DNA of 64,000 bases from Anaerolineales bacterium (GTDB lineage Bacteria; Chloroflexota; Anaerolineae; Anaerolineales; Villigracilaceae), in the NCBI GenBank assembly GCA_020634885.1, contig JACKAW010000011.1:1-64000 (forward strand), read 5' to 3'. Numbering within the stretch: the first letter of the stretch is position 1; each line of letters starts with the position of its first letter. The notes beneath the pieces were generated by a model. That model searched no databases. It saw only the letters and a program-made list of their open reading frames with translations, and was not told where the DNA came from. Positions 26,901 to 34,425 of this stretch are shown one piece after another. The translations under genes were made by a program, and so were the position numbers.

Positions 26901-29849
26901 GAGGTTAAGGCTTGGGTCGAGATACGATCCAACATGTGCGAAGGAGTTCCAGGCGATTTCGCGTGTCTGGGCGTCGTCATTATTAAATGTGCCGACGATG
27001 GGTGAATCTTTCGGGATGGACATGAGCGCCCCAAAACGGACAATATTCGTTGGGTCGCCTTCCACATAGGGTGCAATGGACTGTCCGGCGTTCAATCGAA
27101 TACGATACGAACGAACGGTACTCCAATCGGTGATACCGGATCCGTCGTCCCAGACATTGTTACACGCGGATGGCACAAGGTTGCCAGACGGCTGGTTGAA
27201 CACCTCGGGTCGGCATGGGTTGGTTGTGAGGTTGTATTCGATGGTGAAATTAGAGGCATTTAAACCCGCGCCACCCAAAAAGGAAAGAGGACCTGTCATC
27301 ACTGGGCGGAATTCAGAATCTCTTGGCGTGCTTTCCAAAGTGCCGCCAGAGCCGCGATCCCCATAGTAGGGCAAAATATCGTACAGCACATAATTAAGCA
27401 TGGGGACGTTGCCATCATTGAAGATGCGCAACTGGTATTCAAAATCATCGAGTGTGGCGCTGCCGGGCGGCGGTGAAACGAACTGCCCTGGGTTTAGCGC
27501 GCCTTCAGGATAGGCTTGTGAGATACAGGGGTAACGGGTAAAAGGGTTGCTGCCCGATAAACCAACTGTACCGCCATCGGGGCAGGAGGCATCTGGCGCA
27601 AAGGTATCTTTATTAACTACAACACTGTTCAATGGATCAATACTGCGTATCCATTTTTCGCCGCGTAAGGCAGCAGAACGATCCACGATATAGACATCTG
27701 TAGCTCGGCAGGTGTTTTCTGTCGTGTTGCCGTCGCCATCAATGTTTGTAGAATCCGTCAGGGTTGTGCCTGTTTCGCAGCGGACTTCGGTTGAGTCGGT
27801 TGCCACTTGAATGGTGTTGGTGCGCGAGCCGTGAATCTGTCCGCTGGGGATGCGGGCGAAAAATTCCACGGTAAGGAGGTTGCTGCCCAGTACATTTTCA
27901 TTCACGGTCAAGCCAGAAAATTCCCAACGGAGGGTGTTGCCAGCCCCGGGGTTGGGTCCGCTTTGGGCGAAGGTGACAGATGCTCCTGGCGGAAGAGCCG
28001 ATCCATTCAAGCGGGCATCTCCTGCACGGACGAAGACCAAGTCACTGGGGAGAGTATCCACAATGGTAGGATCTACGAGGGGTTCCGAGGAGCGCTCGGT
28101 CATATCTATGGTGAGTACATAGCGAAGGGTATCGCCCGGCAGGATGGTCGTATCGGATGTGAAGGTGTTGATGAGCGGGTCTTCTGCTGAATCCCATGAT
28201 GCGCCTGGAGTTTCTGCTTTACTTACATTCAGGCTTACATAATCGCCCTGCACGGTCATATCTTCGTTGGAGCATGGATCTATTACCGAACCGCCTGAAT
28301 TGGTGCGGGTCAGGTAAACGCAGTTATCGTATGTGTCACCGATCACAGCCGCTGGCAACGGAGCGCCATCATCTGCTGTGGTTGCTGTAGCGCGCGGCGT
28401 AACCCGGATCTGCGGCTGGGTGGTAAACGACCAAACATAGGGCAAGCCGGGCAGGTAGCTTGCACTTACATCGTCAAAATATTCAAAGCGCCAGCGCACG
28501 TTGGTGATGTTGGCTGGCAGGTTGGCAGGCGCGCCGGTCGTATAGGTGGCAGCCGTGTTGTAGCTGACGGGCTGCCCGGGGAGGGTGGTAACCCAATTGC
28601 TGCCGTTATCGGTGGAATATTCCACATAAGCACGCACATTACTAAATGAAGAAGACCATTGTCCACTGGTTATGCTGGTTACCTGTAGTTCGGGGGGCAG
28701 GTTATCTATGAGGGTGACATCATTGGAAGGGTAGTTTGTTCCATTAGTATTTAAGTTCAAACTAAAACGAGCCGTACCGGTAATACCAACAGGATCTCCT
28801 GAATCTGTTTTTGAATAATCAGGAACATCCTGAATAGGGACAATATCATGGGTAAGGTCAGTGGGTGTTGGCGCAAAGCAATCTGGGCAGGGGTTGCCAC
28901 CTGAATCGACATAACTCGCGGTAACGCTTGCCGAGTTTGTCAGGTTACTGCCTGTAGAATAGAATGGGGTCGGATAAATAAGGGTTACATAGCGATCAAT
29001 ACAACTTGGTGGAAAAAGAGGACCGGCAACAGAGGGCCAGGTAACAACCCCAGCGCTTTCGGTGCCCCCATCAGATGCCGAAACAAAAGTAACATTCGGG
29101 GGTAAATTATCCGTTATTACAATGTTACTAAGATCGGCAATACCGCCAGAGGGCGGGGTGATGGGACAAAGCCGTAAGCGGTAGGTCACTTCGGTATCTA
29201 CTGCGGGTTCGATCACTGGAGCCACACGCGTCTTGCTTAAAGCCCAGCTTGGAGATACGGTTCCAATCGATATAGGCGGAGCGGAAGCAGGGGTTGAGTT
29301 TTGCACACCGACTGGACCCGGAGGGTCAATCCAACCAGTGACTTCGTTATCGATGGTTGCAGGCAATGGTCGGAAATCTGAGGCAACTTTTACGACAATG
29401 ACAGCATCGTACTGGGTTCCATCGATGAGGTCGTCATCGTCTTTTGTGATCGTTACTGTATTGGTTCCGCTGTTGTAGTTTATGCTAAAGCCGCTTGGCA
29501 CAGATGAATTTGGGGGCGGCAGGTATTGCAAACCACTTTGAAGCGTATCACTGATCTCCATTTCACCGCAGGAGGTTGTAAGGCTGCTGCATTCCCAGCG
29601 AATTCTGTAGCGAATGGTATCCCCGACCTGAACCGTGCTGACATTATCATCCACTGTTTTGGTGAGGATCAGTTGCGGTTCACCGGCACGCAGGGGGCTG
29701 TTTTCGGCGCCGAATGAACTTATCTCATCGTTTGGCGAAACATCCCCTGGCTCTGCCTGTACAGGAGGAAGAAAGATGGACTGCCCCGCCAGAAGCCCAA
29801 GCAAGATGAAAATTTGAAAATATCTTTTAAATGAATTTTTTTGGCTCAT
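20946..29849 (-). CDS. Giant surface protein: DUF11 and SdrD-B repeats, internal MPATG motif, C-terminal sortase domain
   Basis: A 2967-residue exported protein. The signal peptide covers about residues 1-32. Residues about 60-1000 hold DUF11/isopeptide-type domains (ILTKTVDDNVSTVQVGDTIRY is typical). Eight SdrD B-like modules follow, to about 2450 (IGNRVW/LGNYLW start, GYYLFDNL, ASNF end), then more DUF11. Near residue 2795 lies MPATGF, resembling an LPxTG sorting signal. Residues about 2810-2967 form a sortase domain with His in TAHVT (about 2875), Cys in LITCQT (about 2940) and Arg in FRRLVR (about 2955). It probably acts outside the cell as adhesin or sheath protein. ATG 29849 is preferred over TTG 29864. 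It is monocistronic. Confidence 0.9.
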   Translation of the reverse strand: MSQKNSFKRYFQIFILLGLLAGQSIFLPPVQAEPGDVSPNDEISSFGAENSPLRAGEPQLILTKTVDDNVSTVQVGDTIRYRIRWECSSLTTSCGEMEISDTLQSGLQYLPPPNSSVPSGFSINYNSGTNTVTITKDDDDLIDGTQYDAVIVVKVASDFRPLPATIDNEVTGWIDPPGPVGVQNSTPASAPPISIGTVSPSWALSKTRVAPVIEPAVDTEVTYRLRLCPITPPSGGIADLSNIVITDNLPPNVTFVSASDGGTESAGVVTWPSVAGPLFPPSCIDRYVTLIYPTPFYSTGSNLTNSASVTASYVDSGGNPCPDCFAPTPTDLTHDIVPIQDVPDYSKTDSGDPVGITGTARFSLNLNTNGTNYPSNDVTLIDNLPPELQVTSITSGQWSSSFSNVRAYVEYSTDNGSNWVTTLPGQPVSYNTAATYTTGAPANLPANITNVRWRFEYFDDVSASYLPGLPYVWSFTTQPQIRVTPRATATTADDGAPLPAAVIGDTYDNCVYLTRTNSGGSVIDPCSNEDMTVQGDYVSLNVSKAETPGASWDSAEDPLINTFTSDTTILPGDTLRYVLTIDMTERSSEPLVDPTIVDTLPSDLVFVRAGDARLNGSALPPGASVTFAQSGPNPGAGNTLRWEFSGLTVNENVLGSNLLTVEFFARIPSGQIHGSRTNTIQVATDSTEVRCETGTTLTDSTNIDGDGNTTENTCRATDVYIVDRSAALRGEKWIRSIDPLNSVVVNKDTFAPDASCPDGGTVGLSGSNPFTRYPCISQAYPEGALNPGQFVSPPPGSATLDDFEYQLRIFNDGNVPMLNYVLYDILPYYGDRGSGGTLESTPRDSEFRPVMTGPLSFLGGAGLNASNFTIEYNLTTNPCRPEVFNQPSGNLVPSACNNVWDDGSGITDWSTVRSYRIRLNAGQSIAPYVEGDPTNIVRFGALMSIPKDSPIVGTFNNDDAQTREIAWNSFAHVGSYLDPSLNLRDLLASEPRKVGITIPERFSIGNRVWRDSDNSGTINPPDDTNPGIAGVTVNLYNAADTTTPIATMTTDSGGYYLFSNLPAGDYVVGIPASNFATPSDPLYGLRSSTGTPSSATYTNPPDANPDSSDHGIDSTAVLPAPSTEVFSATIPLSSDNEQKNESDLSSNDRDGPAATRRGLNGEKDGNSDLTVDFGFFGGSDVAFSIGNYLWYDDGTGGGTLNNGIRDAGELPVAGARVELYRDGNGSGTAEGNEYIRFDVTDANGFYLFDNLDPGTYFVLVAPGNFQDTFDPDGAGSMPSANGVLRGWYSSQPTGTETSDVNGGTTTAEIDVDDNGENTDTPEATGVFSGPIVLTRDVLFPEPTGETHLSNQPDPDGNPATLNLGINPTEYDGVNSRGRYLETDATSNLTIDFGFIPPMSLGNRVWFDSGAGETTFRSGFNNSIQDGTEPGVSGVRVELWSDTNGTPGLQVGGATPDTNIRYETTDANGYYLFDRIQPGTDYYIHIPASNFAAGQPLRNYISSTDTTPLTAPADDEDKDDNGVDNNNPATNGISSTVIVMAYGTEPQTTPTGETDLSSNTTLYGTNNVGLYGQTDTNSNLTMDFGFVRRPRSLGNYLWFDTGAGTNTNNGVFDTADETPVANALVRLYLDNNNDGIPDDRGTLGDTTDDWVAWDVTDANGYYLFDNLPPNRYILAVDADNFDAGGTYSALVGYTSSTDHVDNAANNTDSLDNGIDRLNPTPTGSPYGIISTTVNFSGATLSGVPTGETGSGDTTTTLGFNPTAGDGPNSRGRYGEADNYSDLTLDFGFVETYALGNRVWFDTDNNSLMDTGEVGVSNVEVALYHADASGNPTTPVIANGSPRVTTTNANGYYLFDYLAPGDYVVVITAANFNTGGALNGYWSSATTMQADGTTTETAAPDPDLGPDGIVGGGDDDKDLDDNGTLQTGVTLPGAVISSAVTIGPNGLTEPTAETDLNGGSQGDQPDGRANMTVDFGFYRTEIGNLVFADLDKDGTFNNSDTPIQGVSVNLYASNAAGTTTTLLDTTTTDINGHYSFIGWPAGNYIVSVDISSGASSTRDDYDANDSASPDWNTDDNDNGVGVGNGEVFSNVLTMTAGGGTKPDTSAKTNIQALNANGTTTDNTVDFGVVTTVYALGNRVWFDTDNDSDITPGEVGVNGVLVELYAASDLSTVLSTDTTTNGGYYLFDNLAAGDYVVAVAASNFNSGGVLYGYWSSATSMQSDGTTTETAAPDPDLGPDGVAGGGDDDKDSDDNGTLSGGRVLSLAVTLGPNNSEPTGETDLETGVGQGSNPDARANMTVDFGFYRVSVGDLVFIDVDSSGDYNSGDTLLADAIVQLYASDGVTEITVGSGTMTTLIDGKYIFTGLPQGDYIVKVTPPVGYVGTVDTFDAVDTTTPDTNTNDNDNGVGENYGAAYSNAIPLTAGSVGAKTENTVTNSNGTTYNPTADFGFRSDNGMSKTIITTSEAHTTGADVTIGEVVTYRISISLPLGIALTDVKVTDVMDKGLAFVDCSSVMVAGVDMTASVCPAPPPAPPASPVVSAVVNAGDSPTNPANPGRQVEFSLGDISAQTTPQTIVIQYRAVVLNVVENVNDVTLNNAVTWSFTGGSFETSAPNVRVIEPNMAILKTANVTQNVPLGTPIEFTIVINHTSPASRADAFDVVVQDIIQAELQYVECTVQYIAGLAPDTPASDYCNPGSTTTDLVFNWASFPLGQTSTIRFTAVLVGTPATNVAFVEWTSLEIDPDILTGNPIELSAYNSRSTERWYDPPSGLDLYSNSSALTINPVNVNDEESGDKLKKMPATGFAPGKVTLLPEQTEAQAYSQFGDIWLEIPALNVKEPIVGVPQLNGEWDVKWLENNIGWLNGTAFPSWEGNSVLTAHVTNASGLDGPFSDLKQLVYGDQIIVHMNGSKYIFEVRKQKLVHPDTTAYAFESLKDHSYLTLITCQTYNPSNDTYLFRRLVRAVLVRVEDE
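23092..23310. repeat. Internal DNA duplication in the giant gene, copy A
   Basis: Very similar to 24085-24303 with a constant offset of 993 bp and no visible indels, which equals 331 codons in frame. It indicates recent duplication of a two-module SdrD-B block. Confidence 0.8.
24085..24303. repeat. Internal DNA duplication in the giant gene, copy B
   Basis: Partner of 23092-23310; see that entry for the offset. Long identical runs occur around ccatcgggaccgaggtctgg. Confidence 0.8.
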
Positions 29850-30112
29850 TGAAAACTCTCTCAATCGTCCGCCTGTATTAAAAGAACTTGAATTTCCTTT
29901 TAAAATTCAAACGTTCTTTAGGCATATCCGCGTTTTGTGGGTGTGGGCGGCTGATCAACCCTTTGGAGGGCAAATTGCGCCATGATCTTTTGCAGGGCGC
30001 AACAGTTCTTATGTAATTCTAAGGCAATAAAGAAAACGAGTCAATTTAACAAGGGTATGTTATTCATGGGTTTCTCAAAGTCTTAAACCTTAACGCGAGG
30101 GGTCGTTTTTTT
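29850..30112. other. Upstream region of the giant gene, structured but without genes
   Basis: No coding sequence is seen. Read on the minus strand it should carry the promoter and leader of the giant gene. It holds an imperfect inverted repeat close to the gene (29880-29918, arms around gaacttgaattt / aaattcaaacgttc) and a 7-bp stem ttgcgcc/ggcgcaa (29975-29981 with 29996-30002). A tgatc stretch in that loop could pair outside it (29952-29956). I could not match it to a known riboswitch. Confidence 0.4.
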
Positions 30113-30445
30113 TACCTACCCCACCTTGGCTGCCAATCGGATATGGGGTATGTCTACTTTGCCAGCAGCTCGTATGACGATTATTTCACAGTGGAATTGG
30201 GAGTCCCGTAAAAAGAGGTTTATTTTTAAGCGGGGCAGCAGGTTGCAGATTAGCGGGCGGGTTATTCTTTGTCGGAGGTGCGGCTTCTGTTTGCAAAACG
30301 TCACTAACTGTTTCTTCAGCAGTTGATTCTGTTGCAGAGGCAGAGGCAGAGCCAGGCAGGTTGCAGGCAGAGAGGAGAAGCGCAAAAAACAAAATATATT
30401 TTTTCATGAAATGTCCTCAAATAATGTTTCTTCAAACTGCACAGA
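30113..30445. pseudogene. Fossil of the CAP-SGNH lipoprotein locus fused to a PD40-gene tail
   Basis: Three remnants are joined. 30113-30140 matches the 3' end of the PD40 gene at about 31240-31265. 30145-30212 matches, on the plus strand, the last 21 codons and stop of the CAP lipoprotein gene (GYVYFASSSYDDYF here, GYAYYANGSYGDYF at 14568). 30231-30445 matches, on the minus strand, the first 60 or so codons and the upstream region of the SGNH gene (MKKYILFFALLLSACNLPGS). The whole SGNH catalytic domain is missing. What remains is a 73-codon frame with a lipoprotein signal and an unrelated 14-residue end (30186-30407, minus strand). Confidence 0.85.
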
Positions 30446-30462
30446 AAAGAGTTCCTTGTAAG

Positions 30463-30487
30463 GTGTTTGCAAATCACTTGCAAACAC
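30463..30487. promoter_or_regulatory. Operator-like inverted repeat upstream of the small secreted protein
   Basis: gtgtttgcaa and ttgcaaacac are separated by 5 nt, with a third half-site (tgcaaac) at 30490-30496. The symmetry suits a dimeric repressor or activator site about 110 bp before the gene. The binding protein is unknown. Confidence 0.45.
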
Positions 30488-30596
30488 TATGCAAACTTAA
30501 GCGGTTGCTTTTGGTATTACGCAGCTATAAAATAAGTGCAATGAAATTGTAATTTTTTTCACAATTTGATAATTACGATAAACAAAGGAGCCTTTC

Positions 30597-31193
30597 ATGA
30601 AAAAGTTTTTGTTTGCAAGTTTATTTGCACTAGCCTTTCTTTCTTTGGCTACAGTCCCTGCTTTTGCGGGATCGGTTGTTGGTTTGAGTGTCAGCAACGG
30701 CGGCGGCGGACCCACCTTTGTCTTCACAGTCACTGGTGAGTTTTCACCCAGCGAACTCACCAGTGGGTTTGTACAGGTCGGAGACAAAACCTTCCAACTC
30801 AATTGTGTTCAGAAGGACGCCAGCACGGTTGTGTGCCATGCCCCCAAAAAAGCAGAGGGCAATGTCTTCATTAGTTTTGGTGGCGCACGCTTCTGGACCG
30901 ATGTGCCGGAAATACCCGTACCCGACGTACAAGAACCTTCGCCTAGTAGCGGCTATTGCTACCCCGTAATTGATTTTCCGACAGATGACCAATATTTCAA
31001 TCAGGGTATTGATGATTGGGTTTTGCAAGGAACTAATTGTCAGGACGCGCCCGCAGTTGATAAGGATACAATTGAGTTCTACTCACAAAATTATGACGAG
31101 ACACGTCCGTATGGTTATTTGGAAGATGGTTGGGAATGGCCTGGAGGAGCCCACAATAACAACCCCGGTTCAGGGTACTATATTTGGTATTAG
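30597..31193 (+). CDS. Small secreted protein of unknown function
   Basis: A 198-residue exported protein. The signal peptide (MKKFLFASLFALAFLSLA, cleavage after AFA near residue 23) has no lipobox. The mature part has a Gly-rich start (SNGGGGPTFVFTVTGEF) that looks like a short beta-sandwich, four cysteines (near 68, 78, 121 and 145) that could form two disulfides, and an aromatic, Gly/Asn-rich C-terminus. No family was recognised. AAAGGAG precedes the ATG. It is divergent from the giant surface-protein gene and separated from it by the fossil locus. A strong terminator follows. Confidence 0.7.
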   Translation: MKKFLFASLFALAFLSLATVPAFAGSVVGLSVSNGGGGPTFVFTVTGEFSPSELTSGFVQVGDKTFQLNCVQKDASTVVCHAPKKAEGNVFISFGGARFWTDVPEIPVPDVQEPSPSSGYCYPVIDFPTDDQYFNQGIDDWVLQGTNCQDAPAVDKDTIEFYSQNYDETRPYGYLEDGWEWPGGAHNNNPGSGYYIWY

Positions 31194-31199
31194 GATAAA

Positions 31200-31237
31200 T
31201 AAAAAGCCCTGCCTAAAAAGGCAGGGCTTTTTTTATT
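31200..31237. terminator. Bidirectional terminator after the secreted-protein gene
   Basis: A perfect stem (aaaaagccctgcc / ggcagggcttttt) with a 6-nt loop, followed by more T residues. It also ends the convergent PD40 gene. Confidence 0.93.
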
Positions 31238-32288
31238 ACCTCCCCCACCTTGGCTGCCAATCGGAGATGGGACTGTTCGTCAGGCGGGTCAGCCCTGTTC
31301 CATCGGGGTGGATGATGTAGAGTTCGTTGTTGCCGTCACGGAAGGAGGTGAAGACGATCCAGTTGCCGTCGGGTGACCAGGACGGACCGAGGTTGTCGCC
31401 GCCATCGGTGAGTTTGACCAAATCGGTGCCATCTACATTGATGATGTAGATGTTGCGGTCCCCCTGCTCACCGCGATAAAAGGCAAGGCGGGTTCCATCC
31501 GGCGACCAGGTGTTACGTCCGCCCATGTTGCTGAGGTTGGTCACTTGCTGAATGTTTGAACCGTCGGCATTCATCACGAATAACTGACGCGCGCCCGCAC
31601 GGGAGGATGCAAAGGAGATCATCGAACCATCCGGCGACCAGGTGGGGTCGATATCGTCTTTGGTGGTGAGTGCGTGCGGATTTTTTCCATCGGGGCGCAT
31701 GAGCCAGAGTCCGCTGCCGTTGTTGGTGAAGATGACCCATTCCCCATCCGGCGAGAGTTCGGGGGCGTAGAGAGAGCCGATATTATTCGTTAGTCTGGTC
31801 AGGTTGTTCCCGGTTATGTCCATTGAATAAATTTCAAAATTGCCGCTCTCGCGTGAAGAGAAAAAGATGGTCTGCCCATCAGGCGATACGGAGGGATAAA
31901 AAGCAGTGGCGCTGAAATTGGTGAGTTGGACACGTCCGCTGCCATCGGCATTGAGCAGGCAGATCTGGTCGATCTGATTTATGTAGCAGGCGAAGGCGAT
32001 TTTTCCACTTGGCGGCGGGGTGTCATTGAAGGAAGGCTGAGGCGAAGGGATAAACTCAATGGTTGGAATCAACTCAAGGGTAGGTTGAGGCGCGGCAGAA
32101 TCGGTAGGGGTGAAAAAGGGTTCAGCAGTGGGTGAGGCTTCGAGAGGCTGGTCAGGCAGAGGTGTGGGTGCTTCCACCGGTTCTTTCGCAACGACGATGA
32201 TGGCATACCCAATGAGCAGGAATAAACAGAGGAAAGCAATTCCCAAACCGATAAGAGCTGCCGATTCTAAAAAAGTAAGTTTTCTCAT
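31236..32288 (-). CDS. Membrane-anchored TolB-like PD40 beta-propeller protein
   Basis: A 350-residue protein with one N-terminal transmembrane helix (about 10-33), a Pro/Thr-rich spacer to about 95, and a six-bladed propeller of PD40/WD40-like repeats. Each repeat carries SPDG (VSPDGQTIFFSS, LSPDGEWVIFT, WSPDGSMISFAS and others). It resembles the periplasmic TolB propeller, but no Tol-Pal genes are nearby, so a scaffold or ligand-binding role outside the membrane is likely. Start: an ATG at 32309 lies inside a palindromic repeat, so ATG 32288 is preferred. Neither has a clear ribosome binding site. Confidence 0.82.
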   Translation of the reverse strand: MRKLTFLESAALIGLGIAFLCLFLLIGYAIIVVAKEPVEAPTPLPDQPLEASPTAEPFFTPTDSAAPQPTLELIPTIEFIPSPQPSFNDTPPPSGKIAFACYINQIDQICLLNADGSGRVQLTNFSATAFYPSVSPDGQTIFFSSRESGNFEIYSMDITGNNLTRLTNNIGSLYAPELSPDGEWVIFTNNGSGLWLMRPDGKNPHALTTKDDIDPTWSPDGSMISFASSRAGARQLFVMNADGSNIQQVTNLSNMGGRNTWSPDGTRLAFYRGEQGDRNIYIINVDGTDLVKLTDGGDNLGPSWSPDGNWIVFTSFRDGNNELYIIHPDGTGLTRLTNSPISDWQPRWGR

Positions 32289-32296
32289 ATAAGTTT

Positions 32297-32323
32297 GTAG
32301 GTCACGCATAATGCGTGACCTAC
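32297..32323. repeat. Perfect palindrome GTAGGTCACGCAT
   Basis: Thirteen-bp arms around a single base. It lies between the stop of the 693-residue orphan gene and the PD40 gene. Related palindromes occur at 39012-39034 and 46580-46643. Confidence 0.85.
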
Positions 32324-32327
32324 GTAT

Positions 32328-34409
32328 TTACTTCAAAATAATTCTGTTCCAGTCCATGAGAGGTTTGAGGTTTTCAGTGGGTGCCTCACCCTCGGGCACA
32401 TAACCGACGAAAGAGCGGTTGTAGTTATCTTCGGTGCCGTCGTCGAGGTTCCAGCGCAGGGTGTTGCGGAAGATGCCGAGGCAGGAGGTTCCGGCGAAGT
32501 CGTCGGGCAGGGAGGTTTCAAAGGTGTAGACGTAGGTGCCGTCGGCGGTGTCGGTCACTTCGATGACGGTGGCTTCATGGATCCAGCGTAGCCATTGGTT
32601 TTGTGTGGATTTTTGTTTGTTGGCATCAATGGTGGTGCGGGTGCGCGTTAAACCTTTGTAACTCCACGGCACAACCGGCGGTGGGGCGTTCTTTCCGGCT
32701 TTGGGGGCTGGGCGTTTGCCAAGAAATTCAGCGGGTAGAAGTCCGTTGCCGTTTTCATCTTGTGTGGCTTTGGGAATTTGCCAAACACTCGGTTCGCTGT
32801 TGACGAAGCGCAGCCAGAAGATGCTCGCGCCTTGTGTGTAGTGCTTTGCTTCGGTGGGTTTGATGAAGTAACAGCCGGGCGTTTTTTCGGCGGCGAGTTT
32901 TACATAACGCGCGGCGTTATCGGTCAGCCCGCCGGGGGGGAGGTGCCCGCGAATGTGTTGGGAATGTTCTGCTGTTTCGTTACAGACTGCGCGCGTAACA
33001 ATGACCTCGTGGGTGCGTCCATGCTCGGGACGCCACATGCCGGTGTTATCGGTTGCCCATTTGCTGAAAAGTTGAAAGAGCGGGTCGGCAAAGCGGATCT
33101 TGTCTTCTTCGGCAGTGAAGGTTTCCCAGCCTGCGTCGGTGACGTGGTTGACGCGCAGGGGGGTGAGCATGACGATCCACTTCCATGCCCAGGCGGGAAG
33201 CTGATTCTTCATCGCCTCTAACTTGACCAGGGCTTGGTCGGTGGTCATGGACATGTACTCGTATTTGACCTCTTCTCCTGCCAGGGCGGCAAGACTGGCG
33301 CGTTTGGTTTTGGGTCCATTCGCTTTGACGCCCGTCATGTGCATGGCGGCTTTGTCTTTCCATTTTTTGTCGGCGGTTTTGGCAAGGGCGGGTTTGTTCG
33401 CGTCACTGCCTTCGTATTGAGAAATCTTTTGCGCGCACTGGGCGGCAACATCGGCATCGCTAAGGGCGGCTTGCTGTTTTTCAACCTCCGCCATGCGCAG
33501 GCGCACCAGCAGGTCTTTGGGGTCTGCCCATGAGCCGTGCGCTGATTTGTAGCGCATCCCTGAGAAATGAATGACCATGTATCGCAGCCAGATTGGAAAG
33601 CGTTTCGGCTCTTTCTCAAAACGTGCGCGGATATCATCCAGCAACAGGTACTGGTCTTTGCCTTCGAGGGTTTTGGTGAATTGCTCCACCTTTAGGCGCA
33701 CAATATCTTTAACCGTGACGGGGGTCTTTGGGTCGTACTTGAGCAAAAATTCTTCTTCGGTGACGGCGTAGTTCGGGTCGGCTTTCTTGAGCTTGTACCA
33801 CTCCAGTTTGGGTCCTTCCACTTTGTTGTAAGTTTCGTCAAACTGGCGCAGTTTTTCCATCTCGTCCAACAACATGGGCAGGGATGATGCGGTCTTGATC
33901 TTGTATTCGGCTTCCACAGTGGAACGCTTCGGGTGATCTGGCAGCATCCCTTCGAGCATACGCTGCAAGTAGCGGATGCGGTCACGCAAGAATCCGAGTT
34001 GGGTTTTCAGCGATTCCATGCGCATTTGAATAAATCCACGTTCGCCGCGAATATCCTTGGGCCATGAGGTAATGAAAAGGTCGTGATTCTTTTGAATTTG
34101 CGCCATGGCGTCATCTTCAAATGGTTTGTATTTAATGAAGAGCGTGCTCACATCCTTGGTCATGAAGTAGCTTTTCAGGCTGGTGTATTTTTTAAATTCG
34201 GTCAGGCGGGCAAGGTCCATGCCGTCGTCATATTCCTTTACCTCTGCCGCGAGGGTGGAAATATCCTTGTCCTTGTACTGTATCCACAGGTCAACTTCCT
34301 TGTAGAAGATGAGAAAGTCGCGCAGTTTTGGCAGGCGCATGGGGTAAATATCTTTAAGTAATTGGGGGTTTTGCCATTGGAAGTTGTAAGTTGTTGTCAA
34401 TTTCATCAT
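32328..34409 (-). CDS. Orphan 693-residue cytosolic protein
   Basis: I do not recognise this family. There is no signal peptide or transmembrane helix. Residues about 1-330 are charged and mostly helical with coiled-coil stretches (TQLGFLRDRIRYLQRML). A Lys/Ala-rich hinge lies near 360-400. Residues about 400-560 contain many Trp and His (AWAWKWIVMLTPL, WRPEHGRTHEV, HSQHIRGHLPPGG), and the last 130 residues look like beta structure (GTYVYTFETSLPDDF). The His-rich middle could bind metal or nucleic acid, but no catalytic signature is certain. AAAGG immediately precedes two consecutive ATG codons, so the start may be 34409 or 34406. It stands alone between two unrelated genes. Confidence 0.75.
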   Translation of the reverse strand: MMKLTTTYNFQWQNPQLLKDIYPMRLPKLRDFLIFYKEVDLWIQYKDKDISTLAAEVKEYDDGMDLARLTEFKKYTSLKSYFMTKDVSTLFIKYKPFEDDAMAQIQKNHDLFITSWPKDIRGERGFIQMRMESLKTQLGFLRDRIRYLQRMLEGMLPDHPKRSTVEAEYKIKTASSLPMLLDEMEKLRQFDETYNKVEGPKLEWYKLKKADPNYAVTEEEFLLKYDPKTPVTVKDIVRLKVEQFTKTLEGKDQYLLLDDIRARFEKEPKRFPIWLRYMVIHFSGMRYKSAHGSWADPKDLLVRLRMAEVEKQQAALSDADVAAQCAQKISQYEGSDANKPALAKTADKKWKDKAAMHMTGVKANGPKTKRASLAALAGEEVKYEYMSMTTDQALVKLEAMKNQLPAWAWKWIVMLTPLRVNHVTDAGWETFTAEEDKIRFADPLFQLFSKWATDNTGMWRPEHGRTHEVIVTRAVCNETAEHSQHIRGHLPPGGLTDNAARYVKLAAEKTPGCYFIKPTEAKHYTQGASIFWLRFVNSEPSVWQIPKATQDENGNGLLPAEFLGKRPAPKAGKNAPPPVVPWSYKGLTRTRTTIDANKQKSTQNQWLRWIHEATVIEVTDTADGTYVYTFETSLPDDFAGTSCLGIFRNTLRWNLDDGTEDNYNRSFVGYVPEGEAPTENLKPLMDWNRIILK

Positions 34410-34425
34410 CCTTTCGGGTTTCTAT

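Noticed and set aside
29850..30112. Cyclic di-GMP riboswitch upstream of the giant gene
   Set aside because: The conserved GEMM core segments could not be found; only generic stems are visible.
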